A stretch of 64,000 nt of DNA from Saprospiraceae bacterium. GTDB taxonomy: Bacteria > Bacteroidota > Bacteroidia > Chitinophagales > Saprospiraceae. A model generated the notes under the pieces. That model ran no database searches, had not been told where the DNA came from, and was given only the letters and a program-made list of their open reading frames with translations. A program made the position numbers and the translations under genes. This document shows, one piece after another, positions 1 through 8,991 of this stretch; position 1 is the stretch's first letter, and the number at the start of each line of letters is the position of its first letter. Where the stretch lies: positions 1 to 64,000 of the forward strand of contig JADKCF010000002.1 of NCBI GenBank assembly GCA_016714765.1, written 5' to 3'.

Positions 1-37
1 ACAACGAAAATGACCATTTCGTTAAAAAACTTTTCAT
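1..37 (-). CDS. start of an unidentified exported protein (runs off the window)
   Basis: On the minus strand an ATG at 37-35 opens 12 codons that run off the left edge, beginning MKSFLTKWSFSL. A Lys-rich start followed by hydrophobic residues is what a signal peptide looks like. The gene would be divergent from the LacI-type regulator at 572. In Bacteroidota such regulators often sit beside SusC/SusD-type outer-membrane uptake genes, so a SusC-like receptor is a reasonable guess. Twelve residues cannot prove any function. Confidence 0.35.
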   Translation of the reverse strand, partial: MKSFLTKWSFSL

Positions 38-521
38 GTGGCTTTGACGATTTTGTTAAAAATTAGTTAATAAAAAATATACTTAAAAATATACATTAAA
101 CACCTTTCACGGCTCAAACTTATAAATAAATTCTGAATTCAAAACTTTTAATCTTAAAAAATTTCAAGACTGAAATACAAAAACCATATAATAATGTACT
201 ATTTCAAAAAATAACCACTTTTAATCTGTTTTTTACTTTCCTACAAGTCTATGATTTTTACACTATTTATTTTAACATTTAGATAACGTTTTTCCTTTTC
301 ATTTCGCTGCCTGAAGGTAAACTTTTAATTAATTTTTATAAAAAAGCACCCAATTTTATTGTGCATATACTTAAGTTAAAAGAAGTAAAAAAAATTAAAT
401 ACCGCATTTTATGCTTACGTCGGTGCTATATTCCAGACATTCTACATTTTTCATGCCTTTATATCTATTTGTAACACAATTATAAATCTTTGTTGACAAA
501 CGATATGGTTTATTTTTCAGA
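38..521. other. AT-rich intergenic region between divergent genes
   Basis: About 480 bases with no credible reading frame; the sequence is strongly AT-rich. It should hold the promoters of the leftward gene starting at 37 and of the LacI-type regulator. A second partial match to the operator half-site (CAAACGAT) occurs near 497-504. I see no RNA gene and no convincing terminator here. Confidence 0.5.
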
Positions 522-541
522 AATCGTTTGCACAATCGATT
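522..541. promoter_or_regulatory. LacI-family operator
   Basis: AATCGTTTGCACAATCGATT is a 20-bp imperfect palindrome: 16 of 20 positions match its own reverse complement, with the symmetric core AATCG-TTG-CAA-CGATT. This is the usual form of a LacI-family operator. It lies about 30 bases upstream of the ATG of the LacI-type gene, a position that suggests autoregulation. The binding protein is inferred from position only. Confidence 0.7.
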
Positions 542-571
542 GTTGTGGATAATTATTTTATTTTTGTGCCT

Positions 572-1564
572 ATGAATCGCATTAATATCAAAGATCTGGC
601 AAAACTATTGTCACTAAATCCATCCACAGTTTCCCGGGCCTTGTCTGATCACCCTGATATTAAATCTGAAACAAAAGAGAGGGTGAAGGCTGCTGCTGCT
701 GAATTTAATTATTTACCTAATTTACATGCCCGGTATTTCAGACAAAAAAGTTCACGCCTCATTGCCCTCGTCTTACCTGAATTCAATATGTATTTTATAC
801 CTGGACTTATGGATGGTGTGAACACCGTTCTAAAAGACTCTGGTTATTCCATCATTATTTTTTTTTCAGACAATAGTCTTGAGCGAGAAAAAGAGATTGT
901 AAATTATTGTCTGAGCTGGGTAGTAGAAGGTGTCTTGATTTCGCTTTCAGAGCACACTAAAAACTGCGATCACCTTTTGCCTTTAAAAGATGCCGGCATT
1001 ACTGTAGTATTGTTGGATAAGGTCATTCATAGCCAGGATTTCACCACAGTAACAATTGATGACAAGGATGCAGCCCGAAATGCCGTACAATATCTGTATG
1101 AAAACAAAAAAACACACATTCTGGGCATCTTTGCCAACCCTTCTCTCGAAATAACAAGACTTAGAGTTGCCGGTTTTACTTCTGCGCATCTGGATGCCGG
1201 CTTACCTCCTCCAGGAGATGAAGATATTGTTTATATCTACAAAGACACCAAAAGTGAATGGCTGGAAGCAAAATTACTTGCTAAAAACTATGACGGAGTT
1301 TTTGTCATGTCTGATGAGTTATTGATGTATTCATATGCCTCTTTTAGAAAACTGCAACTGTATCCCCAAAAAATCAGTATTGTCGCAATCAGTGACGGTA
1401 TTTTGCCGATTCAGCTTTATCCTCAGGTATCCCATTTTTTGCATTCCGGTTATGAAATCGGCAAAAAAGCAGCTGCTGTGTTGCTGAGTACAAAAAAAGA
1501 ACCGTCTGGCGTGTTCCATCATGTTATTCCTATCCAACTTATCAGACTGGATTCAGTAGTTTAG
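572..1564 (+). CDS. LacI-family transcriptional regulator
   Basis: A DNA-binding repressor or activator of the LacI/GalR family. The N-terminus (residues 3-25, NIKDLAKLLSLNPSTVSRAL) is the typical LacI helix-turn-helix, followed by a hinge near residues 45-60 and a periplasmic-binding-protein-like effector domain to the end (330 residues, normal for the family). The frame can be extended to a GTG at 545, but the ATG at 572 places the helix-turn-helix at the usual distance and leaves the operator at 522-541 outside the gene. The effector is probably a sugar. The gene stands alone and convergent to the Prc-type protease gene. Confidence 0.9.
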   Translation: MNRINIKDLAKLLSLNPSTVSRALSDHPDIKSETKERVKAAAAEFNYLPNLHARYFRQKSSRLIALVLPEFNMYFIPGLMDGVNTVLKDSGYSIIIFFSDNSLEREKEIVNYCLSWVVEGVLISLSEHTKNCDHLLPLKDAGITVVLLDKVIHSQDFTTVTIDDKDAARNAVQYLYENKKTHILGIFANPSLEITRLRVAGFTSAHLDAGLPPPGDEDIVYIYKDTKSEWLEAKLLAKNYDGVFVMSDELLMYSYASFRKLQLYPQKISIVAISDGILPIQLYPQVSHFLHSGYEIGKKAAAVLLSTKKEPSGVFHHVIPIQLIRLDSVV

Positions 1565-1573
1565 GGTAGCTAT

Positions 1574-1623
1574 AATACAAAAAGAGGAGGATTCCTGTCC
1601 GAAATCTCTCCTCTTCTTGTATT
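1574..1623. terminator. bidirectional terminator hairpin
   Basis: Arms AATACAAAAAGAGGAG (1574-1589) and CTCCTCTTCTTGTATT (1608-1623) pair at 15 of 16 positions. The hairpin sits between the convergent LacI-type and protease genes, so it can end transcripts from both sides. Confidence 0.8.
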
Positions 1624-1639
1624 ACTTTATAATGTTGTT

Positions 1640-3802
1640 CTATTCTACTATCTTTTTTTGAAGAGAAACAAACGATTTTTCGAGGTTGATCATATCTTTT
1701 ATGATAAAAAGAGTCTCTTCGAGGTATATATCTTTTTTAAGATCTTTTAAAAATTCATCATTTCTCGCTTTGTTGGATTCGTCCATATTTATCTTGGTCA
1801 AGTCACTAGACAGGTTTTTTACTTCCAGACCAGAGATTTCATTTTTAAACAACGATTCATACTTTTTGGATTCTTCTTCTTTTTTATTGACCATGGCTCT
1901 GTAATCATTAAGTTTTAATGGAAACTTGGTCTGATCTCTGTTTTCTTTAATTTTGGCTGCACTTTCCATGATGAGTTTAAATACATTACTTTGTGCGACT
2001 CTACCATTGCTGTTGCTGACCAGTTTATCCTTGTTGTCCAGTTTTACCACATTTTGATAATAAGGTACCGGAGCAATTTCAGTCCATGCCAAAGGATTTT
2101 CATATTCCTTTTCGCCTGTGGCTATAAAATGATATGTATCTGGCAATACTACATCTGGAATGACTCCTTTGAGTTGTGTAGACCCACCATTGACTCTGTA
2201 AAACTTCTGCACTGTCATTTTTACATTTCCCAGAGGCTTGAACTCATCGTATCCTCTGATTCCCCTGTCAAGATCATAAAATCTCTGGACGGTACCTTTT
2301 CCAAAAGTAGATGTGCTGCTACCTACTATGATAGCTCTATTGTAATCCTGCATGGCAGCTGCAATAATCTCAGAAGCAGAGGCGCTGAATTGATTGACCA
2401 TTATTACCAGCGGTCCATCATAAAGCACACTTTTATCTTTGTCCATGTGCAAGAAAGGTTTGTCCTCTCTCCCTTTGACTTGTACGATAGGGCCTTCTTC
2501 TATAAACAAGCCGCTCATGTCCACCACATCATTGAGCGATCCACCTGAGTTATTTCTCAGGTCGAGAATGATGCCATTTACATTCTGACTTTTTAATTTT
2601 TTGATCTCTTCTGCCACGTCGATCGCACATGAGTTGCCTCCGTCCGACTCAAAAGAAGAATAGAATTTAGGTAGATTGATATATCCTATGTTCTGAATTT
2701 TTCCGGGTATATTGAGTAAAACAGATTTTGCTTTAGAATCTTCCAGCTGGACCTCATCTCTTTCTATAGCTATATCTACGATAGAGTTGTCCTTTTTCTT
2801 TACTGTAAGGATCACGGTTGTTCCTTTTTTGCCTCGTACCATCTGTACCACATCATCCACCCTCATACCGGCTATATCCACGGCTTCCTGACCCTTTTGG
2901 GCCACTTTCATTATGATATCATTTTCATCCAGTTTTTTGGTCTTCCACGCCGGTCCGCCTACCACTATGCTGAATACTTTGGTGTAATCTCCTTCTGATT
3001 GAAGTCGTGCACCGATACCTTCGAGTTTTCCACCCATATTGATATCAAAATCCTGCTTCTCTTTCGGGCTGAAATAGTCAGTATGCGGATCGAAATAGTT
3101 GGTTATTGTACCTAAATATATCTCCATCCTGTCCGAACGTCTCAACTTGTTTAATCGGCTGAAGTAATCTACATACCTTTTCTTTATTTCTTTTACCACC
3201 TCCTGCTTCAGATCTTCTTCTGACTTATTGCCTTCTTTATTGCCTTTATCCTTTTGGTCATCTATGCTTTGCAACCATCTGGACATGATTTCAAACTGAA
3301 TAGAATGCTTCCACTGATCTTTGAGGTCGTCGTCATTTTTGGGATAAAGTCTTTTTTCTGAATCTGTCTCTATACTTTCACCTTTGTTAAAGTTCATTGG
3401 TATATCTATGATTTCATTAAAGAATTTTTCGCTTTTTTTAATACCATTTTCCAGCATCGGTAAGGATGCATTAAAAAACTCGAATGTCCGAGCACTAACC
3501 TGATTGTCGATTTGCGTTTCGTATTTCTTCAGTTGTTCGATATCTTTTTGAGTGAAAAACCGCTTTCCACCATCAATTCTCTCCAGATAGGTCTTATAAA
3601 TAGTCTTGCTGAATTCGTCATCTATAGGTTTCGGTGCAAAATGTACATATTCTATCGTCTGCATCAGCCCCTGCAAAATAAGGGCTTCCTTATCATTTAC
3701 AACAGGCTGGGGTTTTCCTATGTTAAAGAAATATAGCCCACATAAAGCTGTAATCACTACTGAACTTCTAAACACCATTTTTCTTATTTTTTCTGGTTTC
3801 AT
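1640..3802 (-). CDS. prc: C-terminal processing protease Prc/Tsp (S41)
   Basis: A 720-residue tail-specific protease of the periplasm that degrades or trims proteins from their C-termini. Order of parts: N-terminal membrane segment (about 10-27), Tsp N-terminal helical domain (about 40-240), PDZ domain (about 255-345), S41 peptidase core (about 365-560) and the C-terminal DUF3340-like tail. The Ser-Lys dyad is visible as S477 in SASASEI and K502 in FGKGTVQ, 25 residues apart as in E. coli Tsp. Length fits the family. The promoter should lie in the 193-base gap before the gene. It is monocistronic, with a terminator shared with the regulator. Confidence 0.95.
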   Translation of the reverse strand: MKPEKIRKMVFRSSVVITALCGLYFFNIGKPQPVVNDKEALILQGLMQTIEYVHFAPKPIDDEFSKTIYKTYLERIDGGKRFFTQKDIEQLKKYETQIDNQVSARTFEFFNASLPMLENGIKKSEKFFNEIIDIPMNFNKGESIETDSEKRLYPKNDDDLKDQWKHSIQFEIMSRWLQSIDDQKDKGNKEGNKSEEDLKQEVVKEIKKRYVDYFSRLNKLRRSDRMEIYLGTITNYFDPHTDYFSPKEKQDFDINMGGKLEGIGARLQSEGDYTKVFSIVVGGPAWKTKKLDENDIIMKVAQKGQEAVDIAGMRVDDVVQMVRGKKGTTVILTVKKKDNSIVDIAIERDEVQLEDSKAKSVLLNIPGKIQNIGYINLPKFYSSFESDGGNSCAIDVAEEIKKLKSQNVNGIILDLRNNSGGSLNDVVDMSGLFIEEGPIVQVKGREDKPFLHMDKDKSVLYDGPLVIMVNQFSASASEIIAAAMQDYNRAIIVGSSTSTFGKGTVQRFYDLDRGIRGYDEFKPLGNVKMTVQKFYRVNGGSTQLKGVIPDVVLPDTYHFIATGEKEYENPLAWTEIAPVPYYQNVVKLDNKDKLVSNSNGRVAQSNVFKLIMESAAKIKENRDQTKFPLKLNDYRAMVNKKEEESKKYESLFKNEISGLEVKNLSSDLTKINMDESNKARNDEFLKDLKKDIYLEETLFIIKDMINLEKSFVSLQKKIVE

Positions 3803-3995
3803 TAAAAAATGTCAATCTTTTTATCCTAAAAATCTTTGATAGATTCAAACATCGATAAGTGGATAATGATTTCAAATATCCATACTAAAACTCAATTATT
3901 ATTCAAATCTATGAAAAATAAAGCCTTTTTAACAAAATTATAACTACAATATAGACTAAATAACTATATTTTCTGACCAGCGGATGATATGAAAA

Positions 3996-4919
3996 TCAAA
4001 TAATTTCCATCAATGCCTTTGTAAGACTAGTCACAACATACGATCCTGCCATAGGGTCAGTTACACTGTCTAAATAGCTTTCCTCTTTGAAGATGTGCTG
4101 CATATTTAAGCTTAGTCTAGCTGTCTCCCCATCATCCGCATATGGTATACCAAAAACTACGTCACACATACCAAAATATGCTGACATCAATAGGTAATTG
4201 CATACAATAAGCGGAGATACTTCTTCGCCTCTGATGCTTTCCTCATCTATGTATGCCAGTATAATTAGTGTTGAGGTTGCTGTCTCTTGAGTATGTATCA
4301 ATCTGATGGCACGTAATTCCGAAATCTGTGCAAAAAAGTCCTTTTTAAGCGCCACTCGTAGAATGACATCATTCTGACTATCCACATTGGCAGAATAAAA
4401 GCTCTTTGCTTTTCTAATCCTTTCTGCGTGAGTCTCCCCGTAAGCAAGGTCAAGTGTTTCTGTATTTATTAAGATGATGTCTGTATCCTTGTCGTTGTAA
4501 AAGGAATTAAGATAAATACTTAATTTTTCCTTTATACGTGTGTTGTCTGTACCTGTAAAATTAAGTACGACTCTGACCATATCCAAAAAGATATCTTTAA
4601 ACAATACCTCAAAATTTACATCCGCATTCACATCAAAAGAAAGGGCCTCAGCACCCATATTCAACATCTGGAGTGCTTTCAAATTGGCCTCTTCTGTCGT
4701 ATGAGCTTTGATACTGACTCCGGATTTTGATATAGGCCCGTTGATCACTGCAGTTACCTCCGTTACTTCCGATGCAGTTATAAAGGAGCTGATAGAGATA
4801 TCTTTTCCGATATGATAATTCAACTGATTTAAATCGTATTTGCCTTTCAGGTCTGACTCAGCTTTTTGCATCCACTCATTCCTATTGTACTTTTTAAATT
4901 CATCCCATGACAAACTCAT
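3996..4919 (-). CDS. mutA: methylmalonyl-CoA mutase small-subunit-like protein, short
   Basis: A 307-residue protein related to the non-catalytic small subunit of methylmalonyl-CoA mutase, which pairs with the B12-dependent large subunit in propionate/succinate metabolism. The start (LSWDEFKKYNRNEWMQKAE) and the barrel motif DPMAGSYVVTSLT near residues 288-300 are typical. The protein stops right after that motif, so it has the acyl-CoA-binding barrel but lacks the C-terminal part seen in usual small subunits (about 450-620 residues). No large subunit lies nearby. The other frames after the stop do not continue the family sequence, so a simple one-base error is not obvious. Confidence 0.75.
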   Translation of the reverse strand: MSLSWDEFKKYNRNEWMQKAESDLKGKYDLNQLNYHIGKDISISSFITASEVTEVTAVINGPISKSGVSIKAHTTEEANLKALQMLNMGAEALSFDVNADVNFEVLFKDIFLDMVRVVLNFTGTDNTRIKEKLSIYLNSFYNDKDTDIILINTETLDLAYGETHAERIRKAKSFYSANVDSQNDVILRVALKKDFFAQISELRAIRLIHTQETATSTLIILAYIDEESIRGEEVSPLIVCNYLLMSAYFGMCDVVFGIPYADDGETARLSLNMQHIFKEESYLDSVTDPMAGSYVVTSLTKALMEII

Positions 4920-5042
4920 TCTGACTATTTTGACACAAAAATACTTAAAACATTGTATCTGTCTACACCCATATTCAAAATAAATATAGCTTTATAAAAC
5001 TATGGAACGAATCTTGTGTTTAATCTCTTAAAAATAATAAAA

Positions 5043-5648
5043 ATGGAAGCTGTAAAGAGTCCTGTCATGCTATATACTGAGCAGACCCCCAATCCTGAAA
5101 CGTTAAAATTTGTAACCAACAAAATGCTTTACAGGGGTACTGCAGATTTTAAAGAAGAAGCCCTTGCTAGTGAATGGTCGGAGCTCGCATCTGCATTGTA
5201 TGCTTTTCCATATGTAAAAGGCGTATATATCTGCAATAATTTTGTCACAGTAACCAAGGAATTTAATTATGCCTGGGAAGATATTACCATGCTCTTGAAG
5301 GAGTTTATTAAAGCATATGTGACCGAAGAAAAATCTATCATCAAGGAAGGGTTTGAATCTGCTATGGCAGAAATAGAGTCAAAAGCAACTGAACATTTAT
5401 ACTCCGGAGAAGAAGGCGAGCTTGTAAAAAAAATAAAAGACCTGATAGACACTTATGTCAAACCAGCGGTAGAGATGGATGGCGGAAATATTGAATTCAA
5501 GTCCTTTCACAATGGAATTGTGACTGTAGTTTTACAGGGTTCCTGCAGTGGATGCCCCTCTTCTACAGTGACATTAAAGTCCGGAATAGAAGGTATGCTC
5601 AAGCGTATGGTGCCAGAAGTTCAGGAAGTTGTTTCTGAAATGGGCTAA
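5043..5648 (+). CDS. NFU1-type iron-sulfur cluster scaffold protein
   Basis: Cytoplasmic Fe-S carrier of the NFU family: an N-terminal Nfu domain (about residues 8-95, TEQTPNPETLKF) followed by a NifU C-terminal domain (about 125-195). The cluster-binding C168-x-x-C171 is seen in SCSGCPSS. The ATG at 5043 is preferred to a GTG at 5016 because the family starts close to TEQTPNP. A hairpin terminator follows, so the gene is probably transcribed alone. The length of 201 residues is normal. Confidence 0.92.
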   Translation: MEAVKSPVMLYTEQTPNPETLKFVTNKMLYRGTADFKEEALASEWSELASALYAFPYVKGVYICNNFVTVTKEFNYAWEDITMLLKEFIKAYVTEEKSIIKEGFESAMAEIESKATEHLYSGEEGELVKKIKDLIDTYVKPAVEMDGGNIEFKSFHNGIVTVVLQGSCSGCPSSTVTLKSGIEGMLKRMVPEVQEVVSEMG

Positions 5649-5684
5649 TCTTTAAAACAGTCTTTTAAATTAAAAAAACAACAG

Positions 5685-5716
5685 AAAGTCAGACATTGTG
5701 TGCTGGCTTTTTTATT
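5685..5716 (+). terminator. Rho-independent terminator after NFU1
   Basis: Arms AAAGTCAG (5685-5692) and CTGGCTTT (5703-5710), with one G-U pair, close a 10-base loop and are followed by a run of T. This hairpin also argues that the next gene starts downstream at 5737. Confidence 0.6.
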
Positions 5717-5736
5717 TCCTAAAAATTATTGTACCG

Positions 5737-6484
5737 ATGCAACAGTATGACCTTAAGGATATCTGTACCCAGGCTCTGGCTGTAGTAGACAAGGCTTCTT
5801 TATTTATAAAATCACATGTCACACAGGTAAAACCTGACCATGTGGTCGAAAAAGGTACCAACTCACTAGTGTCTTATGTGGATCAGCAATCTGAGTCTAT
5901 TCTGATCGAAGGTCTTAGTAAAATATTGCCGGAAGCTGGTTTTATCACTGAGGAGCAAATGACGGAACAAACGCAAAAAGCACTCACATGGATCATAGAT
6001 CCACTCGATGGTACAACCAATTTTCTGCATCAGGTTCCTTTCTTTTCTATAGGTCATGAATGGTGAAGTTTTTTATGCTATCGCAGGAGGTGGCTCGTTT
6101 TTGGGTGGGCAACCTATCCGTGTCACTTCCAGAATTTCTTTTGCAGATGTACTTGTAGGTACAGGATTTCCATACCACTCTGACCATCTTTCGTTAGCAC
6201 ACTTTGATGCTCTCCGCATGGTACTCACCTCTACAAGAGGCATCAGGAGATTCGGTTCGGCTGCCCTGGATCTTTGTTATGTCGCCACAGGGAGATTGGG
6301 AGCATTTTACGAACATACACTCAACTCATACGATATAGCAGCCGGAGCATTGATAGTGAAAGAAGCGGGTGGAATGATTTGTGATTACCGCGGTGCACAA
6401 AACTGGTTATTTGAGGGAGAGATCATGGCTACCGCACCACAATTCAAAGATAATATGCTGGCAGTGACAGCATGTTTTAAATAA
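5737..6484 (+). pseudogene. inositol monophosphatase family protein, broken by an internal deletion
   Basis: A SuhB/IMPase-type Mg-dependent sugar or inositol phosphatase split over two frames. The first part (5737-6066) carries the metal-binding motif WIIDPLDGTTNF; the second (through 6484) carries GEVFYAIAGGGSF, the RRFGSAALDLCYVA helix and the NSYDIAAGALIVKEAGG motif. In intact homologues about 17 residues (the strand after FSI up to the VVYE segment) lie between PFFSI and MNGEVFYA; here they are missing. About 50 bases, not a multiple of three, have therefore been lost near 6048-6056, causing a stop in frame one. This is more than a homopolymer slip. It may be a true inactivating deletion or an assembly fault. 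Confidence 0.8.
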
Positions 6485-6526
6485 TTTTTTGACTCTTTGC
6501 GCAGGGATGATGATGTTTTTGCGTAT

Positions 6527-7081
6527 CTATTTTGATACATTTTTAAAACCGAAAACACTACCACATGCCCCTCCGATGATATGAGCTGATTCAGCAATCT
6601 GATTGACCTCTACACTTTGCAGGAATTCTTTGCCAATAAAAAGAATAGCTACCAGAATAAAGGTCACAGGTATTTCGCCTGAAGAAACATTGGTAAAAGA
6701 AACCAGTAATATGAGCATAAAAACAATACCGCTGGCACCCATGAGACCTGTATTAAAAAATAATACATTTATTAGCCCTGTGATGAAGGCCGTCAGCAAC
6801 ATCATATAAATTAGTCTGTTTGACCCATATTTTTCTTCAATTATCGGTCCCAGGAGTAAAATGAAAGTAAGATTGCCCAATAAATGCTCCAGGCTGCTAT
6901 GACCAAATATGTGCGATATCAAACTTGCAATGGAAAAAGGATTGGACCAGTCAACCGTTGGGTAAACCGTAAATAAAGGCATAAGGTTGCCCATCAAAAA
7001 TTTGTCAGCAATATAGATTGCTGTACATAACAGTGCAAAAGTAAGTACTACCGGTGAGTTCCATTTTATTCTTAATGCCAT
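6527..7081 (-). CDS. rhomboid-family intramembrane serine protease
   Basis: A small (184-residue) rhomboid protease with about six membrane segments. The catalytic dyad is visible: S117 in GASG and H167 in SAHIIGG. The oxyanion/structural motif HLLGN (H66, N70) follows the first loop. It cleaves substrates within the membrane; the substrate is unknown. It is convergent to the broken phosphatase gene and lies downstream of upp on the same strand. Confidence 0.88.
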   Translation of the reverse strand: MALRIKWNSPVVLTFALLCTAIYIADKFLMGNLMPLFTVYPTVDWSNPFSIASLISHIFGHSSLEHLLGNLTFILLLGPIIEEKYGSNRLIYMMLLTAFITGLINVLFFNTGLMGASGIVFMLILLVSFTNVSSGEIPVTFILVAILFIGKEFLQSVEVNQIAESAHIIGGACGSVFGFKNVSK

Positions 7082-7142
7082 GCTACACGTTTTTGTATTG
7101 TATTATTTAGGCTTATAGACACACTTTTTGTGTACTTAATTA

Positions 7143-7793
7143 TCATTCCTGCATTTTCTTTCCGAAAGCCAGATCTCCGGCATCGCCCAGTCCGGGAACT
7201 ATGTAAGACTTAGCTGTCAATTCATCGTCTTCTGCTGCTATCCACAGATGTGCCTTCGGAAATAGTCTTTGGATATGATTGACTCCATAAGACGAGGCTA
7301 TAATAGATACAATGTGTACCTGCTCATATTGTCCATATTCGTCCAGAGACTCTAATGCCTTTTGTATAGAACCCCCTGTGGCCAGCATTGGGTCTGTAAG
7401 TATCAGCGTAGCTCCATTAAGATCCGGGCAAGTGACATACTCAAGGTTGATCTCAAAACTTCCGTCCTTGTGACTTTTTCTGTATGCTGCAATAAATGAG
7501 TTGTTGGCATCATCAAAAAAGTCGAGCAATCCATTGTGGAGCGGTAATCCAGCTCTGAGTATTGTACACAAAACTATTTTGGTTGACGGGACAGATGTTT
7601 TTGCTATTCCTAATGGTGTTTCTACCTCTACCTCTCTATAAGGAAGTACTTTACTAATTTCATAAGCAAAGATATTGCCCAGCCTTTCCATATTTTTTCT
7701 GAAAATCAATCTGTTGTTCTGGACATTAATGTCTCTCATCTGAGCCACATATTGGTTAGCGAGAGAATTTTGGGAAGACAGGTTATGTATCAT
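7143..7793 (-). CDS. upp: uracil phosphoribosyltransferase
   Basis: Cytosolic salvage enzyme that joins uracil with PRPP to give UMP. The PRPP-binding loop is D134-PMLATGG-S142, and ILRAGLPLHNGLL and GLGDAGDLAFG are the other family blocks. The frame extends to 7898, but the extra 35 residues are hydrophobic and unrelated to the family, so the ATG at 7793 is chosen, giving 216 residues. The gene diverges from the rhodanese gene. Confidence 0.93.
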   Translation of the reverse strand: MIHNLSSQNSLANQYVAQMRDINVQNNRLIFRKNMERLGNIFAYEISKVLPYREVEVETPLGIAKTSVPSTKIVLCTILRAGLPLHNGLLDFFDDANNSFIAAYRKSHKDGSFEINLEYVTCPDLNGATLILTDPMLATGGSIQKALESLDEYGQYEQVHIVSIIASSYGVNHIQRLFPKAHLWIAAEDDELTAKSYIVPGLGDAGDLAFGKKMQE

Positions 7794-7956
7794 CCTGAAA
7801 TTTTTTAAAACTATTATAAAGTGTAAAATAAACAGAAAATGCCCTATTTTCCAAAATAAGAAATAAAAACATTTACTATATTGCTCTAATCCTACCAATT
7901 AATCCAAATTTTGGGTATTTGTAACTTGTGTTGCACTCTGGCTATCATAGGGCCTT

Positions 7957-7964
7957 TATCTTTG
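7957..7964 (+). promoter_or_regulatory. Bacteroidota-type -7 promoter element (TATCTTTG)
   Basis: TATCTTTG matches TAnnTTTG and lies 21 bases before the rhodanese ATG at 7985. TTG at 7931-7933 is a possible -33 element, although its spacing is a little long. It would drive the rhodanese/membrane/OsmC operon. Confidence 0.55.
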
Positions 7965-7984
7965 CACTATAAATAATAATTTTT

Positions 7985-8275
7985 ATGAACATAGAACAAC
8001 TGATTACAGAAAACCAAGGTACTATTGTTGATGTCCGTACACCGGCTGAGTTTATGGGTGGTCATGTCGTGGACTCTATTAATATCCCGCTCAATGAAAT
8101 AACAGATAGAATGGAAGAAATTAAAAGTTTGAAATCTCCACTCATCCTTTGCTGCGCTTCAGGAAACAGAAGCGGTCAGGTAGCCAACTACCTAATTGCC
8201 AATGGCATTTCCTGTTTTAATGGTGGCTCATGGATGACAGTAAATTATTTAAAGTCTTTGAACTATCAACATTAA
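7985..8275 (+). CDS. rhodanese-like domain protein
   Basis: A single-domain, 96-residue rhodanese that carries sulfane sulfur on a cysteine. The active loop is C57-ASGNR, with the usual VDVRTPAEF at the start of the fold. No signal peptide is seen, so it is cytoplasmic. It is first in a tight three-gene operon with a small membrane protein and an OsmC-type protein, which points to sulfur transfer or thiol/persulfide handling. Confidence 0.92.
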   Translation: MNIEQLITENQGTIVDVRTPAEFMGGHVVDSINIPLNEITDRMEEIKSLKSPLILCCASGNRSGQVANYLIANGISCFNGGSWMTVNYLKSLNYQH

Positions 8276-8277
8276 AA

Positions 8278-8526
8278 ATGAATAGTATTGCCTTTTTTCG
8301 GGACTGGGGTGTAATGCGTTGGCTCAGATTATTACTTGGACTTTATTTTGCTTATCAGGCTTTTTTGCTGAAGGATAATATTTCAGGTTTTCTGGCAGCA
8401 TTTTTACTTTTGCAAGCCATTACAAATACGGGTTGTTGCGGGGCGGGTGGCTGCAATATACCCACACAAAAACATGTCGAAAACAGCCCTGAAAATATAG
8501 AATACGAAATAATAAAACCTAAATAA
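8278..8526 (+). CDS. small DUF2892-like membrane protein with a CCGAGGC motif
   Basis: An 82-residue protein with two predicted membrane helices (about residues 10-25 and 30-45) followed at once by a cysteine cluster CCGAGGC, which may bind metal or carry sulfur. It resembles YgaP/DUF2892 inner-membrane proteins that are often found fused to or next to rhodaneses. The ATG at 8278, two bases after the rhodanese stop, is preferred to the overlapping start at 8230. The function is inferred only from the neighbours. Confidence 0.75.
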   Translation: MNSIAFFRDWGVMRWLRLLLGLYFAYQAFLLKDNISGFLAAFLLLQAITNTGCCGAGGCNIPTQKHVENSPENIEYEIIKPK

Positions 8527-8964
8527 ATGGAATCCCATATATATAATGTTAATCTGAATTGGGTGGCTGACCGTATCGGTGAAGTCTCATCACCTGAATT
8601 GTTAGATACTATCGATGTAGCCACTCCACCACAATTTCCAAAAGGAGTGGATGGTGTTTGGTCCCCAGAACATTTTTTTACTGCGGCAGTCAATAGTTGT
8701 TTTATGACTACCTTTCTTGCAGTTGCAGAAAACTCAAAACTGGAATTTGTCAGATTTAATTGTCATGCAGAAGGAAAACTTGAAAAACAAGAAGGCAAAT
8801 ACCTGATGACCGAAATCGTACTTCTACCAGAATTAACTATCATAAATGAATCAGATAAAGAAAAAGCTGAAAGAACTCTTATAAAATCGGAGAGCGCCTG
8901 TCTTATTTCTAATTCGATTAAATCCAAAGTAAGTATGTCTCCCAAAATTATAATTGCCAAATGA
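8527..8964 (+). CDS. OsmC-family peroxide/thiol protein
   Basis: A 145-residue OsmC/Ohr-like protein. The two conserved redox cysteines are present: C58 in AVNSCFMTTF and C125 in ESACLISNSI. Relatives reduce organic hydroperoxides or act on persulfides. It starts directly at the stop of the membrane protein gene (no gap), so the three genes are surely one transcript. Confidence 0.85.
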   Translation: MESHIYNVNLNWVADRIGEVSSPELLDTIDVATPPQFPKGVDGVWSPEHFFTAAVNSCFMTTFLAVAENSKLEFVRFNCHAEGKLEKQEGKYLMTEIVLLPELTIINESDKEKAERTLIKSESACLISNSIKSKVSMSPKIIIAK

Positions 8965-8991
8965 TCTTGTTGTAGATATTAAAAAAATTAT

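Noticed and set aside
1991..2548. A 185-codon frame antisense to the Prc protease
   Set aside because: It is the shadow of a fully conserved gene; its Cys/His/Tyr-rich composition is typical of antisense frames.
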